A stretch of DNA of 64,000 nt from Acidobacteriota bacterium (GCA_014189895.1 BJFQ01000001.1:62001-126000), one strand, 5' to 3'; numbered from the stretch's first letter, positions 1 through 8,567 are shown. Program-made: numbers and translations. The notes: generated from the sequence alone by a model not told the origin.

Positions 1-1632
1 GCGATCCCATGAGGCTGCGTCAACGACGAATGTACCGTTGGCATTGTATCCAGCATTGGTGATGATGACGCCCGTAGGCGATTGATCGTTCGCTGCAGAA
101 CGTGATTGGCGAAGTAACTCGAGACCTACATCAAAGTTATGGCTACCCAGAGGACCGTCATTGAGGAAATGGTTCAAGTTAACGGAGTAGGTTTGAATTT
201 TACGAGCATCACCCCCGTCGGCTTTGTTAAAGATCCCATTGTGGGAGTACAGACCAGTGAAACCAGAACCGTAGTAGCTGACGATGACATCACCGAGGGC
301 AGGGTCACCACCCGCGGACAAGTTCTGATTCTTGAAGCCGTATCGAGCTTCCATCGTGGTATTGGAACTTAGAACACCACGATAGGCGATGGTTTGATAT
401 TCATTCAAATTTGTCTGAGGAACCAAATTGCGAGGATCCATGGTGGACGTGTAATTACGATTTTGTTGTTGGGTCACGGCACGATTACTCTGTAACTCAA
501 GGCTATGATCCTGATTAATCGCGTACGTCAACTTCATGTCATAGAATTGATTGGCGGACACAGTGGTAAATTGCTGACCAGCGGTGGGGAAAATATAGGA
601 AGCACCTGTTAAGCCTCCGTTCCAGCCGTAGACAGCCATCGCTGAGGTCTGCAGCAAAGTCCCGGTGGGATTGGAAAAGGTACCGGATCCATAGGCCGCG
701 GGCGACAGAATCGTTGAGGCGGTGAACCACAACTTATCTTGAATGATCGGACCGCCGATGAAGACGGTATATTCAGCGGACTGTAGATCCGTACCGGGGG
801 CAGGTCGTCCGTTGGTGTAGGAGAATCTTTGGCCCATGGGGGAAATCGCTGACCAAGCAGTACGGCTAATATTGGCTCGCAGCGTTCCAGAGAAGCTATT
901 ACTTCCAGATTTGGAAACAGCCTGAATGACACCGCCGGAGAATCCGCCGTACTTGGCATTGATGGGTGATTGAATGACTTGAATTTCAGCGATGGAATCG
1001 TCGACGTAATAGGAATTTCGACCGTTGGTACCGCCGAATACGTTATCCGCAATATCCACTCCGTTGAGGAGGAATCGAGTTCCAAACCCTTGTTGTCCAC
1101 GAATGGATAAGCGACCACCGTCGGTGAAACCTCCTTGGGTCACACCAGGGGCTCTCAAGGCGGCATCTGCGATACCACGAGTGGTACCGGGAAGCACGTC
1201 AAAGGTTTCTGAAGTGATGGTAGTTTGCGAGGACGTATTGGTCTTATCCACGCTCGCCTTATTGTCAGACACTTCGACAGTGGCTGAAGCGTTCGTCGCT
1301 TCCATTAACAGATCTTGACGCGAAGTCTGGGAGACATTGACGCCGATCCCAGTAGCGGATGCGCCGACATAACCCTCTTTACGAAGAGATATGCTGTAGG
1401 CAACACCAGGGGGTAAGAGCGGAGCACGATAGCTACCTTTACTATCGGTCAAGACGGTACGCACACCTTGCAGCGTGGGGGCCGAGATACGGACCTCAAC
1501 ACCTTCGATGGGATTACCTTTTCGGTCTCGGATGACACCGGTGAGTGCTCCGGTGGCTTCTTGAGCCATCAAAACAGGGCCGGCGACCAATGCAAGGGAG
1601 AGCATGGTAAGAGATGATTTAAATCGGTTCAT
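1..1632 (-). CDS. TonB-dependent receptor, Oar-like (C-terminus beyond window)
   Basis: The reading frame is open from an ATG at 1632 to the window edge, giving the first 544 residues. A signal peptide (about residues 1-23, ending at an AQ cleavage region) is followed by a carboxypeptidase-regulatory-like domain (about 25-115) with the usual pattern of a GVIRDRKGNPIEGVEV strand and later 'TDSKGSY'. A plug domain follows (about 120-270, with 'LLNGVDIADNV' and 'GGFSGGVIQAVSKSG'), then the start of a beta-barrel. Such receptors sit in the outer membrane and import substrates using TonB energy; the substrate is not predictable here. GGAG lies 8 nt before the ATG. The small outer-membrane gene at 1662-2354 lies 29 nt upstream on the same strand, so the two are probably co-transcribed. 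Family call is secure; the missing C-terminus prevents checking the terminal aromatic residue. Confidence 0.9.
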   Translation of the reverse strand, partial: MNRFKSSLTMLSLALVAGPVLMAQEATGALTGVIRDRKGNPIEGVEVRISAPTLQGVRTVLTDSKGSYRAPLLPPGVAYSISLRKEGYVGASATGIGVNVSQTSRQDLLMEATNASATVEVSDNKASVDKTNTSSQTTITSETFDVLPGTTRGIADAALRAPGVTQGGFTDGGRLSIRGQQGFGTRFLLNGVDIADNVFGGTNGRNSYYVDDSIAEIQVIQSPINAKYGGFSGGVIQAVSKSGSNSFSGTLRANISRTAWSAISPMGQRFSYTNGRPAPGTDLQSAEYTVFIGGPIIQDKLWFTASTILSPAAYGSGTFSNPTGTLLQTSAMAVYGWNGGLTGASYIFPTAGQQFTTVSANQFYDMKLTYAINQDHSLELQSNRAVTQQQNRNYTSTMDPRNLVPQTNLNEYQTIAYRGVLSSNTTMEARYGFKNQNLSAGGDPALGDVIVSYYGSGFTGLYSHNGIFNKADGGDARKIQTYSVNLNHFLNDGPLGSHNFDVGLELLRQSRSAANDQSPTGVIITNAGYNANGTFVVDAASWDR

Positions 1633-1661
1633 TGTTTACTCCAAATAGTCGCGTGAGGCGA

Positions 1662-2354
1662 TTAAAACTTGATACCAAAACTGAGTTCAGTGATAAATCC
1701 GGTTTTACTTCCGGCGTTAGGGAATTTCACGTTGGATTGCGTGACATTAAGTTCACCGCTATAACGATCGGTAAAGCGTTGACCAATTCCGAAGGTCGGA
1801 TTCAAGGTCATTGAAGAGGTTGTGGGAGCTAATGCGATGACCGCACTGGAAACGAGTGTATAGGTTGTTCCAGAGAGCGACCAAGTTTCACGAGAACCGG
1901 TATCAGTTTCTTTGACCGTCCAGCGTTGAGCACGGACACCGACTTGGTAATACATGCCTTCACGATAAAAATTATCGCGATACAAGACATTGAAATCATA
2001 GCCAAAGGACTCAGGCTTACGCACACGAGTCTCGTAGGTTCCTGCAGGCGTACCCGCAACCAAGGCTGTTCCAAGTTGTGAGCTGTGAGGAATGGAACTG
2101 ACTAAATTAAAACGACCTGGATTGATGCGATAGTTGATGCCTAGAACCCAATTATTTTTCGTGAATTCAAAACCGGACGCAAAGGTATTTAACGTTTCAC
2201 TGTCATTGAAACCAGTTCGATTGGCGAGGGAGCCAGATACATTACCAGTAGTGAGTTTGACCGCGACATCCCAGCCTGAAAAAGTTTGGGCTGACAGCAA
2301 GCCGGTGGTGAACACAGCCAGGGTGGTGGCTTTTAGAAATTTTGTGAAACGCAT
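1662..2354 (-). CDS. Small secreted outer-membrane beta-barrel-like protein
   Basis: This is a 230-residue protein with a clear signal peptide (MRFTKFLKATTLAVFTTGLLSAQ in two parts: basic n-region, then hydrophobic core, cleavage near residue 23). The rest alternates polar and hydrophobic residues in strand-like stretches such as 'NNWVLGINYRI' and 'YYQVGVRAQRW', and ends in Phe ('ELSFGIKF'), as expected of an outer-membrane barrel recognised by the BAM machinery. I do not recognise a named family. The ATG at 2354 was chosen over one 33 nt upstream because GGAGG at 2365-2369 sits 10 nt before it and the signal peptide starts there. It lies just upstream of the truncated TonB receptor and may encode an accessory barrel or be co-regulated with it. 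The leader contains two hairpins. Confidence 0.65.
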   Translation of the reverse strand: MRFTKFLKATTLAVFTTGLLSAQTFSGWDVAVKLTTGNVSGSLANRTGFNDSETLNTFASGFEFTKNNWVLGINYRINPGRFNLVSSIPHSSQLGTALVAGTPAGTYETRVRKPESFGYDFNVLYRDNFYREGMYYQVGVRAQRWTVKETDTGSRETWSLSGTTYTLVSSAVIALAPTTSSMTLNPTFGIGQRFTDRYSGELNVTQSNVKFPNAGSKTGFITELSFGIKF

Positions 2355-2369
2355 CACGTGGAGTCCTCC

Positions 2370-2409
2370 GCGACAGAACTGTCGCAAATGTACGAGAAGT
2401 TATTCTCGT
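2370..2409 (-). promoter_or_regulatory. Tandem leader hairpins before the outer-membrane gene
   Basis: Two perfect inverted repeats lie next to the ribosome-binding site of the gene starting at 2354. GCGACAG/CTGTCGC occupies 2370-2376 and 2379-2385 (2-nt centre, so the closing pairs would open). ACGAGAA/TTCTCGT occupies 2392-2398 and 2403-2409 (4-nt loop). The first directly abuts the GGAGG at 2365-2369. They could stabilise the mRNA or control translation; function is inferred only from position. Confidence 0.5.
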
Positions 2410-2642
2410 GTTGGTTTATAAATGTAACAAATAAAAAGACTAGGCCTAGACCTAGACTCTAAAATTGAGTTAAAGGCTATCTAAGAAAGATAAAGTAACT
2501 TATAGGCAAAGTCTTGCTTTAATTTGCATAAAAGTTTCACAGCCGTAACAACTATTTTATAAGTCGTTATATTTCAAAGTTTAGATGATAGTTCCTTTAG
2601 AATTGCGGGGGATTATATATCTAAGCCTAACAATCCCAACAA
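2410..2642. other. AT-rich intergenic region with CTAG repeats
   Basis: No gene is visible between the outer-membrane gene leader and the end of the MerR gene. The stretch is AT-rich and should hold the promoter of the minus-strand gene at 2354. It includes a palindrome CTAGGCCTAG (2440-2449) that runs into two TAGAC repeats 7 nt apart. These resemble the TAGACAA arms near the MerR gene start, but the match is partial. Confidence 0.4.
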
Positions 2643-3500
2643 TTAGATATCTTCTAGGCGAGTCATGCGTTCAATGCCTTGAACTTTACGAGTCCTTGAA
2701 GCGCCCTGACCACCCACGACTAAGGCACAACCCTGGGGAAGACGTTCTTGTAAATCCTTGAGGAGGCGGCGAATGCTTTCTCCCGCGGTGAGAATCGATA
2801 AACTAACCGCGACCTTATGGGCTCCTACTTGTCGAGCCGCTTTGGCAATGTTCGCCACGGGAACATCCATACCTAAAACTTCAGTCTTATAGCCTTTGGA
2901 GGTGTAAATAAGCGCAGCCATCAGCAAACCTAAACGATGTCGCTCACCTGGCAAGGTGGTTATCAAGACCACTTCCCGAGGACCCTTGGCCTGTTGATCC
3001 AATTCGTTGCGTAGCTTTCGAAGAAGATCTTCGAGTACTTCAGTCAATAATTTTTCATGATGAATATCGAGCCGGCCCTCCGCCCAAGCGATACCGACAC
3101 GTTCCAGTAAGGGAGCGATGGTATGAATCACAAAGTCTCGGAGTCCCTTTTGAAACAGAGCTTCCGCTAAAAGATTTTTGATCTTTTCTGAATTAGCATT
3201 TTCTGTGGCGAGCATCAGCTCATCAAGAATCAGACTGGGCTCAGAAGAAGAATTTTTCAGAACCATGGTTTGTAATTGAGCCGAACTTGAACGAACCGCC
3301 GTAGAAGGCCGGTGACCGGAAGCGACCGCTTCGGCGATGAGTCGAAGACGATGGAGATCTTCCGTTCGGTATCGTCGGTGACCTGAGGGTAAGCGCACGG
3401 GCATGGGAAAACCATAGCGACGCTCCCAGACTCGAACTACATCTGAGGAAAGCCCTGTTTCTGAACAAATATCTCCAATACTTAATAGTGATGAATCCAT
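2643..3500 (-). CDS. MerR-family regulator with B12-binding domain (CarH/LitR-like)
   Basis: This is a 285-residue regulator. Residues 4-72 form a MerR winged helix ('LSIGDICSETGLSSDVVRVW' region, then 'ERRYGFP' and 'SGHRRYRTEDLHRL'). Residues about 88-165 form the four-helix cap seen in cobalamin-binding photoreceptors, and about 175-285 a Rossmann-like B12-binding domain with ExHxxG (E186, H188, G191), whose His is the lower cobalt ligand in CarH. The Wx9EH motif of CarH is only partly kept: W139 and E149 are present but the following residue is K150, and the residue after W139 is Ala where CarH has the His that captures cobalt after light exposure. It therefore probably binds B12, but may not work by the CarH light mechanism. 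ATG 3500 is preferred because AAGGAGT precedes it. It is the last gene of a three-gene minus-strand run. Confidence 0.85.
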   Translation of the reverse strand: MDSSLLSIGDICSETGLSSDVVRVWERRYGFPMPVRLPSGHRRYRTEDLHRLRLIAEAVASGHRPSTAVRSSSAQLQTMVLKNSSSEPSLILDELMLATENANSEKIKNLLAEALFQKGLRDFVIHTIAPLLERVGIAWAEGRLDIHHEKLLTEVLEDLLRKLRNELDQQAKGPREVVLITTLPGERHRLGLLMAALIYTSKGYKTEVLGMDVPVANIAKAARQVGAHKVAVSLSILTAGESIRRLLKDLQERLPQGCALVVGGQGASRTRKVQGIERMTRLEDI

Positions 3501-3509
3501 ATTGACTCC

Positions 3510-3533
3510 TTGTCTATATATATTACTAGACAA
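3510..3533. promoter_or_regulatory. Inverted repeat upstream of the MerR gene
   Basis: TTGTCTA (3510-3516) and TAGACAA (3527-3533) form a perfect 7-bp inverted repeat with a 10-bp AT-only-rich centre, touching the ribosome-binding site of the MerR gene (3505-3511). A further TCTAGACA lies near 3547-3555. It could be an autoregulatory operator or an mRNA hairpin next to the Shine-Dalgarno sequence. Both readings are inference. Confidence 0.45.
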
Positions 3534-3557
3534 TAATGTTTAGGTCTACTTAAATAT

Positions 3558-4178
3558 CTAGACAGGTGGTCTTTTGCGTTTCCAGGTATCCACAATCGCT
3601 TGGGCCTGATCGAGGTCGACCTTCTCCTCCAGGGTTTCGAGTAAGGTAGCGATCTCGACATTCCAAGTGTCTCGGTCCTTAAAAGCCCACTCCAATTCCT
3701 GAAAGGGGGATGAGGGTTGTCCTAACCCTGATCCAGTTTCCCTGGTGGCCGAGGTCCCTCCACTCAAAAGACGTGTCAGAGGAATCCCTGCTAGAGGCGA
3801 CGTTTGATGGGGGTCACGGAGTTGATCCAGCCATGGGATGAGTTGAGTTAGCCCTTGGGGTTTTACTAAAGTACCGGCAACATCGATTTGATCGTCAGGA
3901 GCCCATTGAGGGGTTTCGAGCGCTCCGTGCATTAACCAGGTTTTAGAAACGAGATGAGGAAAATCTTTTCGTATCAGCGTGATGATTTGACGACTTCGTT
4001 CATCTGAAAGATCATGATCGAGTAAGACCCCTTGTATCTCGAATTGGTGGAGAGCAAGTCGGACATCCGGGTTCTGCGTCGCACAATGCAAGACCCAATC
4101 TTTTCGAGCGGCGAGAAGACGTTCAAGCGCCCGAAGGAGGCTAGGGTTGTCGTCAATAATCAGCAAATGCATAGGCAA
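3558..4178 (-). CDS. Receiver-domain protein (stand-alone response-regulator-like)
   Basis: The 206-residue protein starts with a CheY-like receiver: acidic pair D9-D10 after a hydrophobic strand, phospho-acceptor candidate D54 in 'VLLDHDLSDE', and the conserved Lys in 'GTLVKPQG'. The Thr/Ser position in strand 4 appears to be replaced ('WLMHGA'), so phosphorylation signalling may be altered. After residue about 125 there is a linker rich in Ser/Gly/Thr and a short charged helical tail, with no DNA-binding domain recognised. The TTG at 4178 has GAGG 6 nt upstream; an ATG at 4172 is the alternative. It is 14 nt downstream of the propeller-like gene and 57 nt upstream of the B12 regulator gene, so the three may act in one pathway. 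No partner histidine kinase is next to it. Confidence 0.6.
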   Translation of the reverse strand: MPMHLLIIDDNPSLLRALERLLAARKDWVLHCATQNPDVRLALHQFEIQGVLLDHDLSDERSRQIITLIRKDFPHLVSKTWLMHGALETPQWAPDDQIDVAGTLVKPQGLTQLIPWLDQLRDPHQTSPLAGIPLTRLLSGGTSATRETGSGLGQPSSPFQELEWAFKDRDTWNVEIATLLETLEEKVDLDQAQAIVDTWKRKRPPV

Positions 4179-4192
4179 TCGGAGCCTCTACC

Positions 4193-5464
4193 TCAATGAA
4201 ACCATGCACGAACCGCTCGCGTCGTCGACGTATCCAAAAGATTAATGAGATAGATCTGATCCCCCACCCAAACCCAGGCCTTCCCGTGGGCTTCAAGCAG
4301 TTGAAGACGTGGCCCTTGCATCAGATCAGATTGAAGCTCGGGGCGAAGCTGGAGAACACGCCGGGTCTCTCCGGCATAAACCTCCCTGAGTTCCTCAGCC
4401 CAACGGGTCACAGGAATGTTTTGAGCACTTCCCCACCGTTCGCCTTCATAGGAAATGGCGCCCATCGATTTCCAGAACCAACGATCGGAATATTTAGGGA
4501 GAGGATCCTCGGATGGATCGAATCGTCGAATCGATAAAGGGGCTTGGTCATCCACTTCAACCAAGCCAAGCGTGATATTTTTTTGTACCTCTTCAATTCG
4601 AAAATCATCGGGAAAGTGAGGGATCAACCGACCTTCTCCACCCTGAGCCCGCTTCCAACCCTGGGAGCTTAAGTGCCATAGGGTCCAAAAAAAGCCGTCG
4701 CTGACCCATAACTGATCTCGCCGAGGAAACCAGACCTGATGAGACTTTGACCAAATGAGGACCACGCGGTCGCCGGGCAAATCCCGTCCATCATCCGATA
4801 AGGCTTCGGAGCGTGTGGTGACATCCTCAGGGACTTTTTGAAAATCGGGTTCTTCATAAGTGGCTAACGATTGTTCAGAGGGTTCTTCGTCGACCGAAAA
4901 GGTCGTCACTAAAAGTCGGTTTGATTTTTCAAAAAAACCAATCAGGACGGATCGTCCATCCCAACTCAATCGGCTCCAGGGACCCGAGGGGATCGACCAC
5001 CGGATACGATTTTCAGGATAATCAATGAGCTGTGTTTCGTAGCGCTTCGGTCCAAATTGAAAAGTAATTAACGCTTGCTTACTGTTTCGGGGGTTAAAAC
5101 GAAAAGAGACGATCGGGGCTTCGTAGCGATAAGCGCGCCACTCTAAATTTCTCCAAAGGTAAACCTTACTTCGACCACCGGGGCCATTCAAGGCGAGGCC
5201 ATGAGGACTAGCAAAGGGAGACGCAGGTTCCCAGGGAAATCCCAAAGAACGAGAGCCGAGGGGAGTCACTTCGGGTTCTGATCGGTTTTCTAAAATGGGC
5301 TTCCAACCGGGTTCCACATGAAGGCTGGCTTCGACCGGGAAATGGTCGATCTGGAGTAACGTCGAGGTTGAGACCCGTCCAAACACCGCCTCGTCGCTCT
5401 CTAGAAAAAGACCCTGCGAAAAAGACAACAGGAGAAGAAGGCCCCCGATAAATAAACTGGCCAT
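4193..5464 (-). CDS. Secreted protein of unknown function, propeller-like
   Basis: A 423-residue protein that I cannot assign to a family. The N-terminus is a hydrophobic signal or anchor (about 1-20, 'FIGGLLLLLSFSQG'). The remainder is rich in Trp, Arg and short strand patterns with repeating 'W...R..Y' and 'DGR.V.I' elements ('RLSWDGRSVLIGFF', 'HQVWFPRRDQLWVSDGFFW'), which resemble blades of a beta-propeller with diverged repeats. The last residues ('AWVWVGDQIYLINL') look like another blade. It is the first gene of the run that leads to the receiver protein and the B12-type MerR regulator, so an envelope-sensing role is possible but unproven. The ATG at 5464 has only a weak ribosome-binding site; a stronger GGAGG lies 26 nt upstream inside a hairpin loop. 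Confidence 0.5.
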   Translation of the reverse strand: MASLFIGGLLLLLSFSQGLFLESDEAVFGRVSTSTLLQIDHFPVEASLHVEPGWKPILENRSEPEVTPLGSRSLGFPWEPASPFASPHGLALNGPGGRSKVYLWRNLEWRAYRYEAPIVSFRFNPRNSKQALITFQFGPKRYETQLIDYPENRIRWSIPSGPWSRLSWDGRSVLIGFFEKSNRLLVTTFSVDEEPSEQSLATYEEPDFQKVPEDVTTRSEALSDDGRDLPGDRVVLIWSKSHQVWFPRRDQLWVSDGFFWTLWHLSSQGWKRAQGGEGRLIPHFPDDFRIEEVQKNITLGLVEVDDQAPLSIRRFDPSEDPLPKYSDRWFWKSMGAISYEGERWGSAQNIPVTRWAEELREVYAGETRRVLQLRPELQSDLMQGPRLQLLEAHGKAWVWVGDQIYLINLLDTSTTRAVRAWFH

Positions 5465-5483
5465 GATGTAACGTCTCGGAAAC

Positions 5484-5503
5484 AGACAAGTACCTCCTTG
5501 TCT
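5484..5503 (-). promoter_or_regulatory. Leader hairpin with GAGG in the loop
   Basis: AGACAAG (5484-5490) and CTTGTCT (5497-5503) form a perfect 7-bp stem. On the minus strand the 6-nt loop reads GAGGTA, so an SD-like sequence would be held in the loop about 26 nt upstream of the ATG at 5464. The arms share the AGACAA/TTGTCT core seen near the MerR gene. Confidence 0.4.
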
Positions 5504-5606
5504 CTAGTTTACGAGTGGTGGACTGAAAATAATCTTCATAGATCAAGAACCTGAAATAAACACTGGTCGCCTCACCCCCGAGAGGCGGCTTAGCATTTTA
5601 AGCATT

Positions 5607-5634
5607 AAAAAAGGACCCATAAGGGTCCTTTTTT
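5607..5634 (-). terminator. Bidirectional rho-independent terminator of the TonB receptor gene
   Basis: A 12-bp perfect stem, AAAAAAGGACCC / GGGTCCTTTTTT, with a 4-nt loop lies 20 nt past the stop of the receptor gene (5654). It has a T-run on both strands, so it should end transcription from either side. A second small hairpin CGCCTC/GAGGCG lies at 5568-5587. Confidence 0.85.
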
Positions 5635-5653
5635 ATAGAGCTAGATCCGTTTT

Positions 5654-8551
5654 TTAGAACTGAACCTTGACTCCGACACGAATGGAACGACCCGTGTTCC
5701 AACCTGTTTCAAATCCGTAGAACGGATTGGCACTACCAGCAGACGTGGTTCCATAAATATTCGTGGTAGTAGCCGTACGTCGATTGAAGAGATTAAATAC
5801 CGTCACATTAGGCGAAATACGATAGCCCATGTATTGATAACTGTAATCCAACAACATATCGAAGGTAGCGTTGCGAGGCGTACGACCTTCAGAGCCATAC
5901 TGTCCGAACTTGGGGACGGCGTTATGGTAGCCACCAATATCCAGGGCAGGATTGCCAGAGGCAGTTCCGTCATCGAAGAGGCTCTTGGGGGTTCCGTATT
6001 GCATAACGCCCGAGAGACCAATCGTCAAGGGATTACCAAACAGATCAACCGTATAGCTTCCGAAAGCCTTCACGATATGGGTACGATCGATAGGCAGTAA
6101 TCCTTCACCAACATAAGGCCAGTAATCAAAGGTGGAGGTAATCAGCGCATCGGCTTGTCCATTGCTGGATTGACCAAGGCCTTCATAGGTTCCAAAGAGT
6201 TTGCTCCAGGTATATGAACCACTGAAGTACCAGGCACCCGATTTCTTCTCACCGGTGACTACAAATGCATCGTAATCGTTATAAGCTTCTTTGAAAAGAT
6301 TCTCAGCAGCGGTGAATCGGATTTTGCCACCACTCAAATGAGGATTGAGTGCATCGTCTAGGACAGGGCTGGGGGTATAGGAAACCGGACCCGGTTTAGG
6401 ATTCCAAAGAATGGAGTATCCGGCATAGGCTGTATCAATAACTGAATCCTCGATGGGATTACGGAGTTTACGATTGATGTACTTCGCACCCACGGTCCAT
6501 CCATCAAAGGTTCCACCTTTAAAGATGTGATCGATACCCATGACCCACTCCACGCGGGAAGTGAGCTTGGTTCCATCAGCCAGGGGAGGAGCGGTGAAGT
6601 AAATACCGTAGTCGATCCTACTGGAAACGTTAGCGAGAACATTCGTGGGGACGTTAATGGACCAAGCACCCGTACTGGTGTTGTATGAGGTGTTGGCTAC
6701 GGAGTAGTAATTGCGAACATAAATTTCCGTTCCACCCGTTCTCATAATCGGCTGCATCGGAACAGCAACAAAGTACTTGGCATAATTGATCGACAATTTG
6801 GTTTGTCCAGTGTTATACGGATCCCAAGTCAAACCCACGCGAGGTTGGAATAAGTCTTGAAGATCATCAAACTTGAGGGCAGTGGCACCGGCATTGTTAA
6901 TGAGTTCTTGACTTTCAAACCGACCACCATAGGAAAGACGAAGGCCTGGTGACATTTCCCAAGTGTCTTGGAGGTACGTCGCCATGTATTTCGCTTTGAT
7001 AGTGGACTTTTCGTTGTAGTACCACTGGCGATAGATACCGTTGAAGGCGCCTGAGGTGGCACGACGGATGACCACAGTGTAGGGCAGTGATTTGGTAGAA
7101 AGCACTCCGGGTCCATTAAAGAACTGGGCACTGGCACCTGACGCACTGTCATCCAAGGTGTATGCGGCTTCCATCTGAGAAATACCGATCTTGTAATTGT
7201 GATTACCAGAGAACCAGGACAAATCGGCCCGGTACTGTGTGGTGACGTTTTCGTTGAGACGTTCATACACACCATAACCGCCACGGTAGAAACTAGATCC
7301 AGCCGTTAAACCAATATTTTGGGCGCGCATGGTGTCGTTGACGAGATTGTTTGCTAAATCAACAGGCGTGACAGCGGTGGAGAAAGTAGTTTGACCCGCT
7401 TTCACCGACAACTGAACGTTCGATGAAATGTTCCAATCGTAACTCAAACCAAAGTTTTCGGTTTTGAACTTACTGCTGTAACCCCAATTAGCATCTCCAC
7501 TGTATGGGTAAGCCGTAGGCTGAGCAGTTGTTGATTCACGATTTTGGAGTGTCGCGGTGAGCTGTTGATCGCTCGTCAAGTAGTAATTGACCTTGGCGTA
7601 AAGATTGGTATCTTCACCTGTGGTATTACCACTGGTCAAATTAATAAGATTTGTGCTGCCGGGTCGATCCGTTTTGGTTTGATTGACACCGATGAAATAA
7701 AAGAGCTGATCGGGAATCAAAGCACCGCTAACGGTCGCACCGAAGTCGTTACGCTCGAAAGGATTACCTTGTTGAGCCGCTGCATTTTGCTTAGGTTTAG
7801 CTTGAGACCTATACAGGTCTGAATTCACCCACGCAGAACCTTGAAACTGATTGGTACCAGATTTGGTCACAACGGAGAACACACCGCCGAGAGCGCTGAA
7901 TTCAGGTTTGAATGCACCGGTTTGAATTTCAACTTGATCGATGAAGTCAACCGGGAGAGATCCACCTTGGAATCCCTTACGCATATCTTGGGTGCTGACA
8001 CCGTCGATGTAGTAAGAATTTTCCAAACTCGAAGCACCCGAGATGGAGGGACCACCGAGGGCACCAGAATTGGTGACGCCAGGAGCCAATTGAACGAGAT
8101 CATTAAAGTCTCGGCCTTTAGGCACGGCCGTTAAATTTTCCATCGAAATATTTAGACCCGTTTGGTTGGTGGTGAAATCCACAACCGCAGTGGAACTGGA
8201 AACAGCAACAGTGGCCGAACCGACGGAAGCAAGACGAAGAGTTAAAGCTTGATTTTCATTTGTAGTGACCAATACGGAGGCATTAGAGTTTTGGTAGGAA
8301 TCCGCCGAAACTTGGACCGACCAATTTCCAACGTTCAAAAGTCCGAAACGAAATGTTCCCGAAGCATCCGTGAGGGCTGTTCGAGAGATTTGGCCGGAAG
8401 TGAGCTTAACGGTAGCGCCAGCAACAGCCCTTCCGTTGGTTCCAACGACCGAACCCGAGACACTGCCTGTAGTACTGCTCTGTGCAAAAAGAGCGGAGCC
8501 TGAAACCAAGGCGATAGCCGTTAGCCCAAGTCGTGAAGTGATGCGGTTCAT
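5654..8551 (-). CDS. TonB-dependent receptor, Oar-like
   Basis: A complete 965-residue outer-membrane receptor. Order: signal peptide (1-23), carboxypeptidase-regulatory domain (about 27-110, 'SVSGSVVGTNGRAVAGATV' region), plug (about 115-235, 'DFNDLVQLAPGVTNSG', 'YYIDGVSTQDM', 'FSVVTKSGTNQF'), then a long beta-barrel ending in Phe ('GVKVQF'). The barrel contains 'FFIGVNQTKTDRPG'-type and 'PRVGLTWDP' segments typical of Oar-like receptors in Acidobacteriota and Myxococcota. No classic TonB box is obvious, as is common in this group. The substrate is unknown; peptides or polysaccharide fragments are usual suggestions for the family. GGAG lies 7 nt before the ATG and the leader holds a hairpin. 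It is monocistronic, bounded by a terminator downstream and an AT-rich promoter region upstream. Confidence 0.92.
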   Translation of the reverse strand: MNRITSRLGLTAIALVSGSALFAQSSTTGSVSGSVVGTNGRAVAGATVKLTSGQISRTALTDASGTFRFGLLNVGNWSVQVSADSYQNSNASVLVTTNENQALTLRLASVGSATVAVSSSTAVVDFTTNQTGLNISMENLTAVPKGRDFNDLVQLAPGVTNSGALGGPSISGASSLENSYYIDGVSTQDMRKGFQGGSLPVDFIDQVEIQTGAFKPEFSALGGVFSVVTKSGTNQFQGSAWVNSDLYRSQAKPKQNAAAQQGNPFERNDFGATVSGALIPDQLFYFIGVNQTKTDRPGSTNLINLTSGNTTGEDTNLYAKVNYYLTSDQQLTATLQNRESTTAQPTAYPYSGDANWGYSSKFKTENFGLSYDWNISSNVQLSVKAGQTTFSTAVTPVDLANNLVNDTMRAQNIGLTAGSSFYRGGYGVYERLNENVTTQYRADLSWFSGNHNYKIGISQMEAAYTLDDSASGASAQFFNGPGVLSTKSLPYTVVIRRATSGAFNGIYRQWYYNEKSTIKAKYMATYLQDTWEMSPGLRLSYGGRFESQELINNAGATALKFDDLQDLFQPRVGLTWDPYNTGQTKLSINYAKYFVAVPMQPIMRTGGTEIYVRNYYSVANTSYNTSTGAWSINVPTNVLANVSSRIDYGIYFTAPPLADGTKLTSRVEWVMGIDHIFKGGTFDGWTVGAKYINRKLRNPIEDSVIDTAYAGYSILWNPKPGPVSYTPSPVLDDALNPHLSGGKIRFTAAENLFKEAYNDYDAFVVTGEKKSGAWYFSGSYTWSKLFGTYEGLGQSSNGQADALITSTFDYWPYVGEGLLPIDRTHIVKAFGSYTVDLFGNPLTIGLSGVMQYGTPKSLFDDGTASGNPALDIGGYHNAVPKFGQYGSEGRTPRNATFDMLLDYSYQYMGYRISPNVTVFNLFNRRTATTTNIYGTTSAGSANPFYGFETGWNTGRSIRVGVKVQF

Positions 8552-8567
8552 ACATAAACTCCAAAGA

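Noticed and set aside
1025-1318. Plus-strand reading frame opposite the TonB receptor gene
   Set aside because: It lies fully antisense to a well-supported gene, has no ribosome-binding site and no recognisable protein features.
7544-8134. Two plus-strand frames opposite the complete TonB receptor gene
   Set aside because: They are shadows of the receptor coding sequence and show no independent signals.
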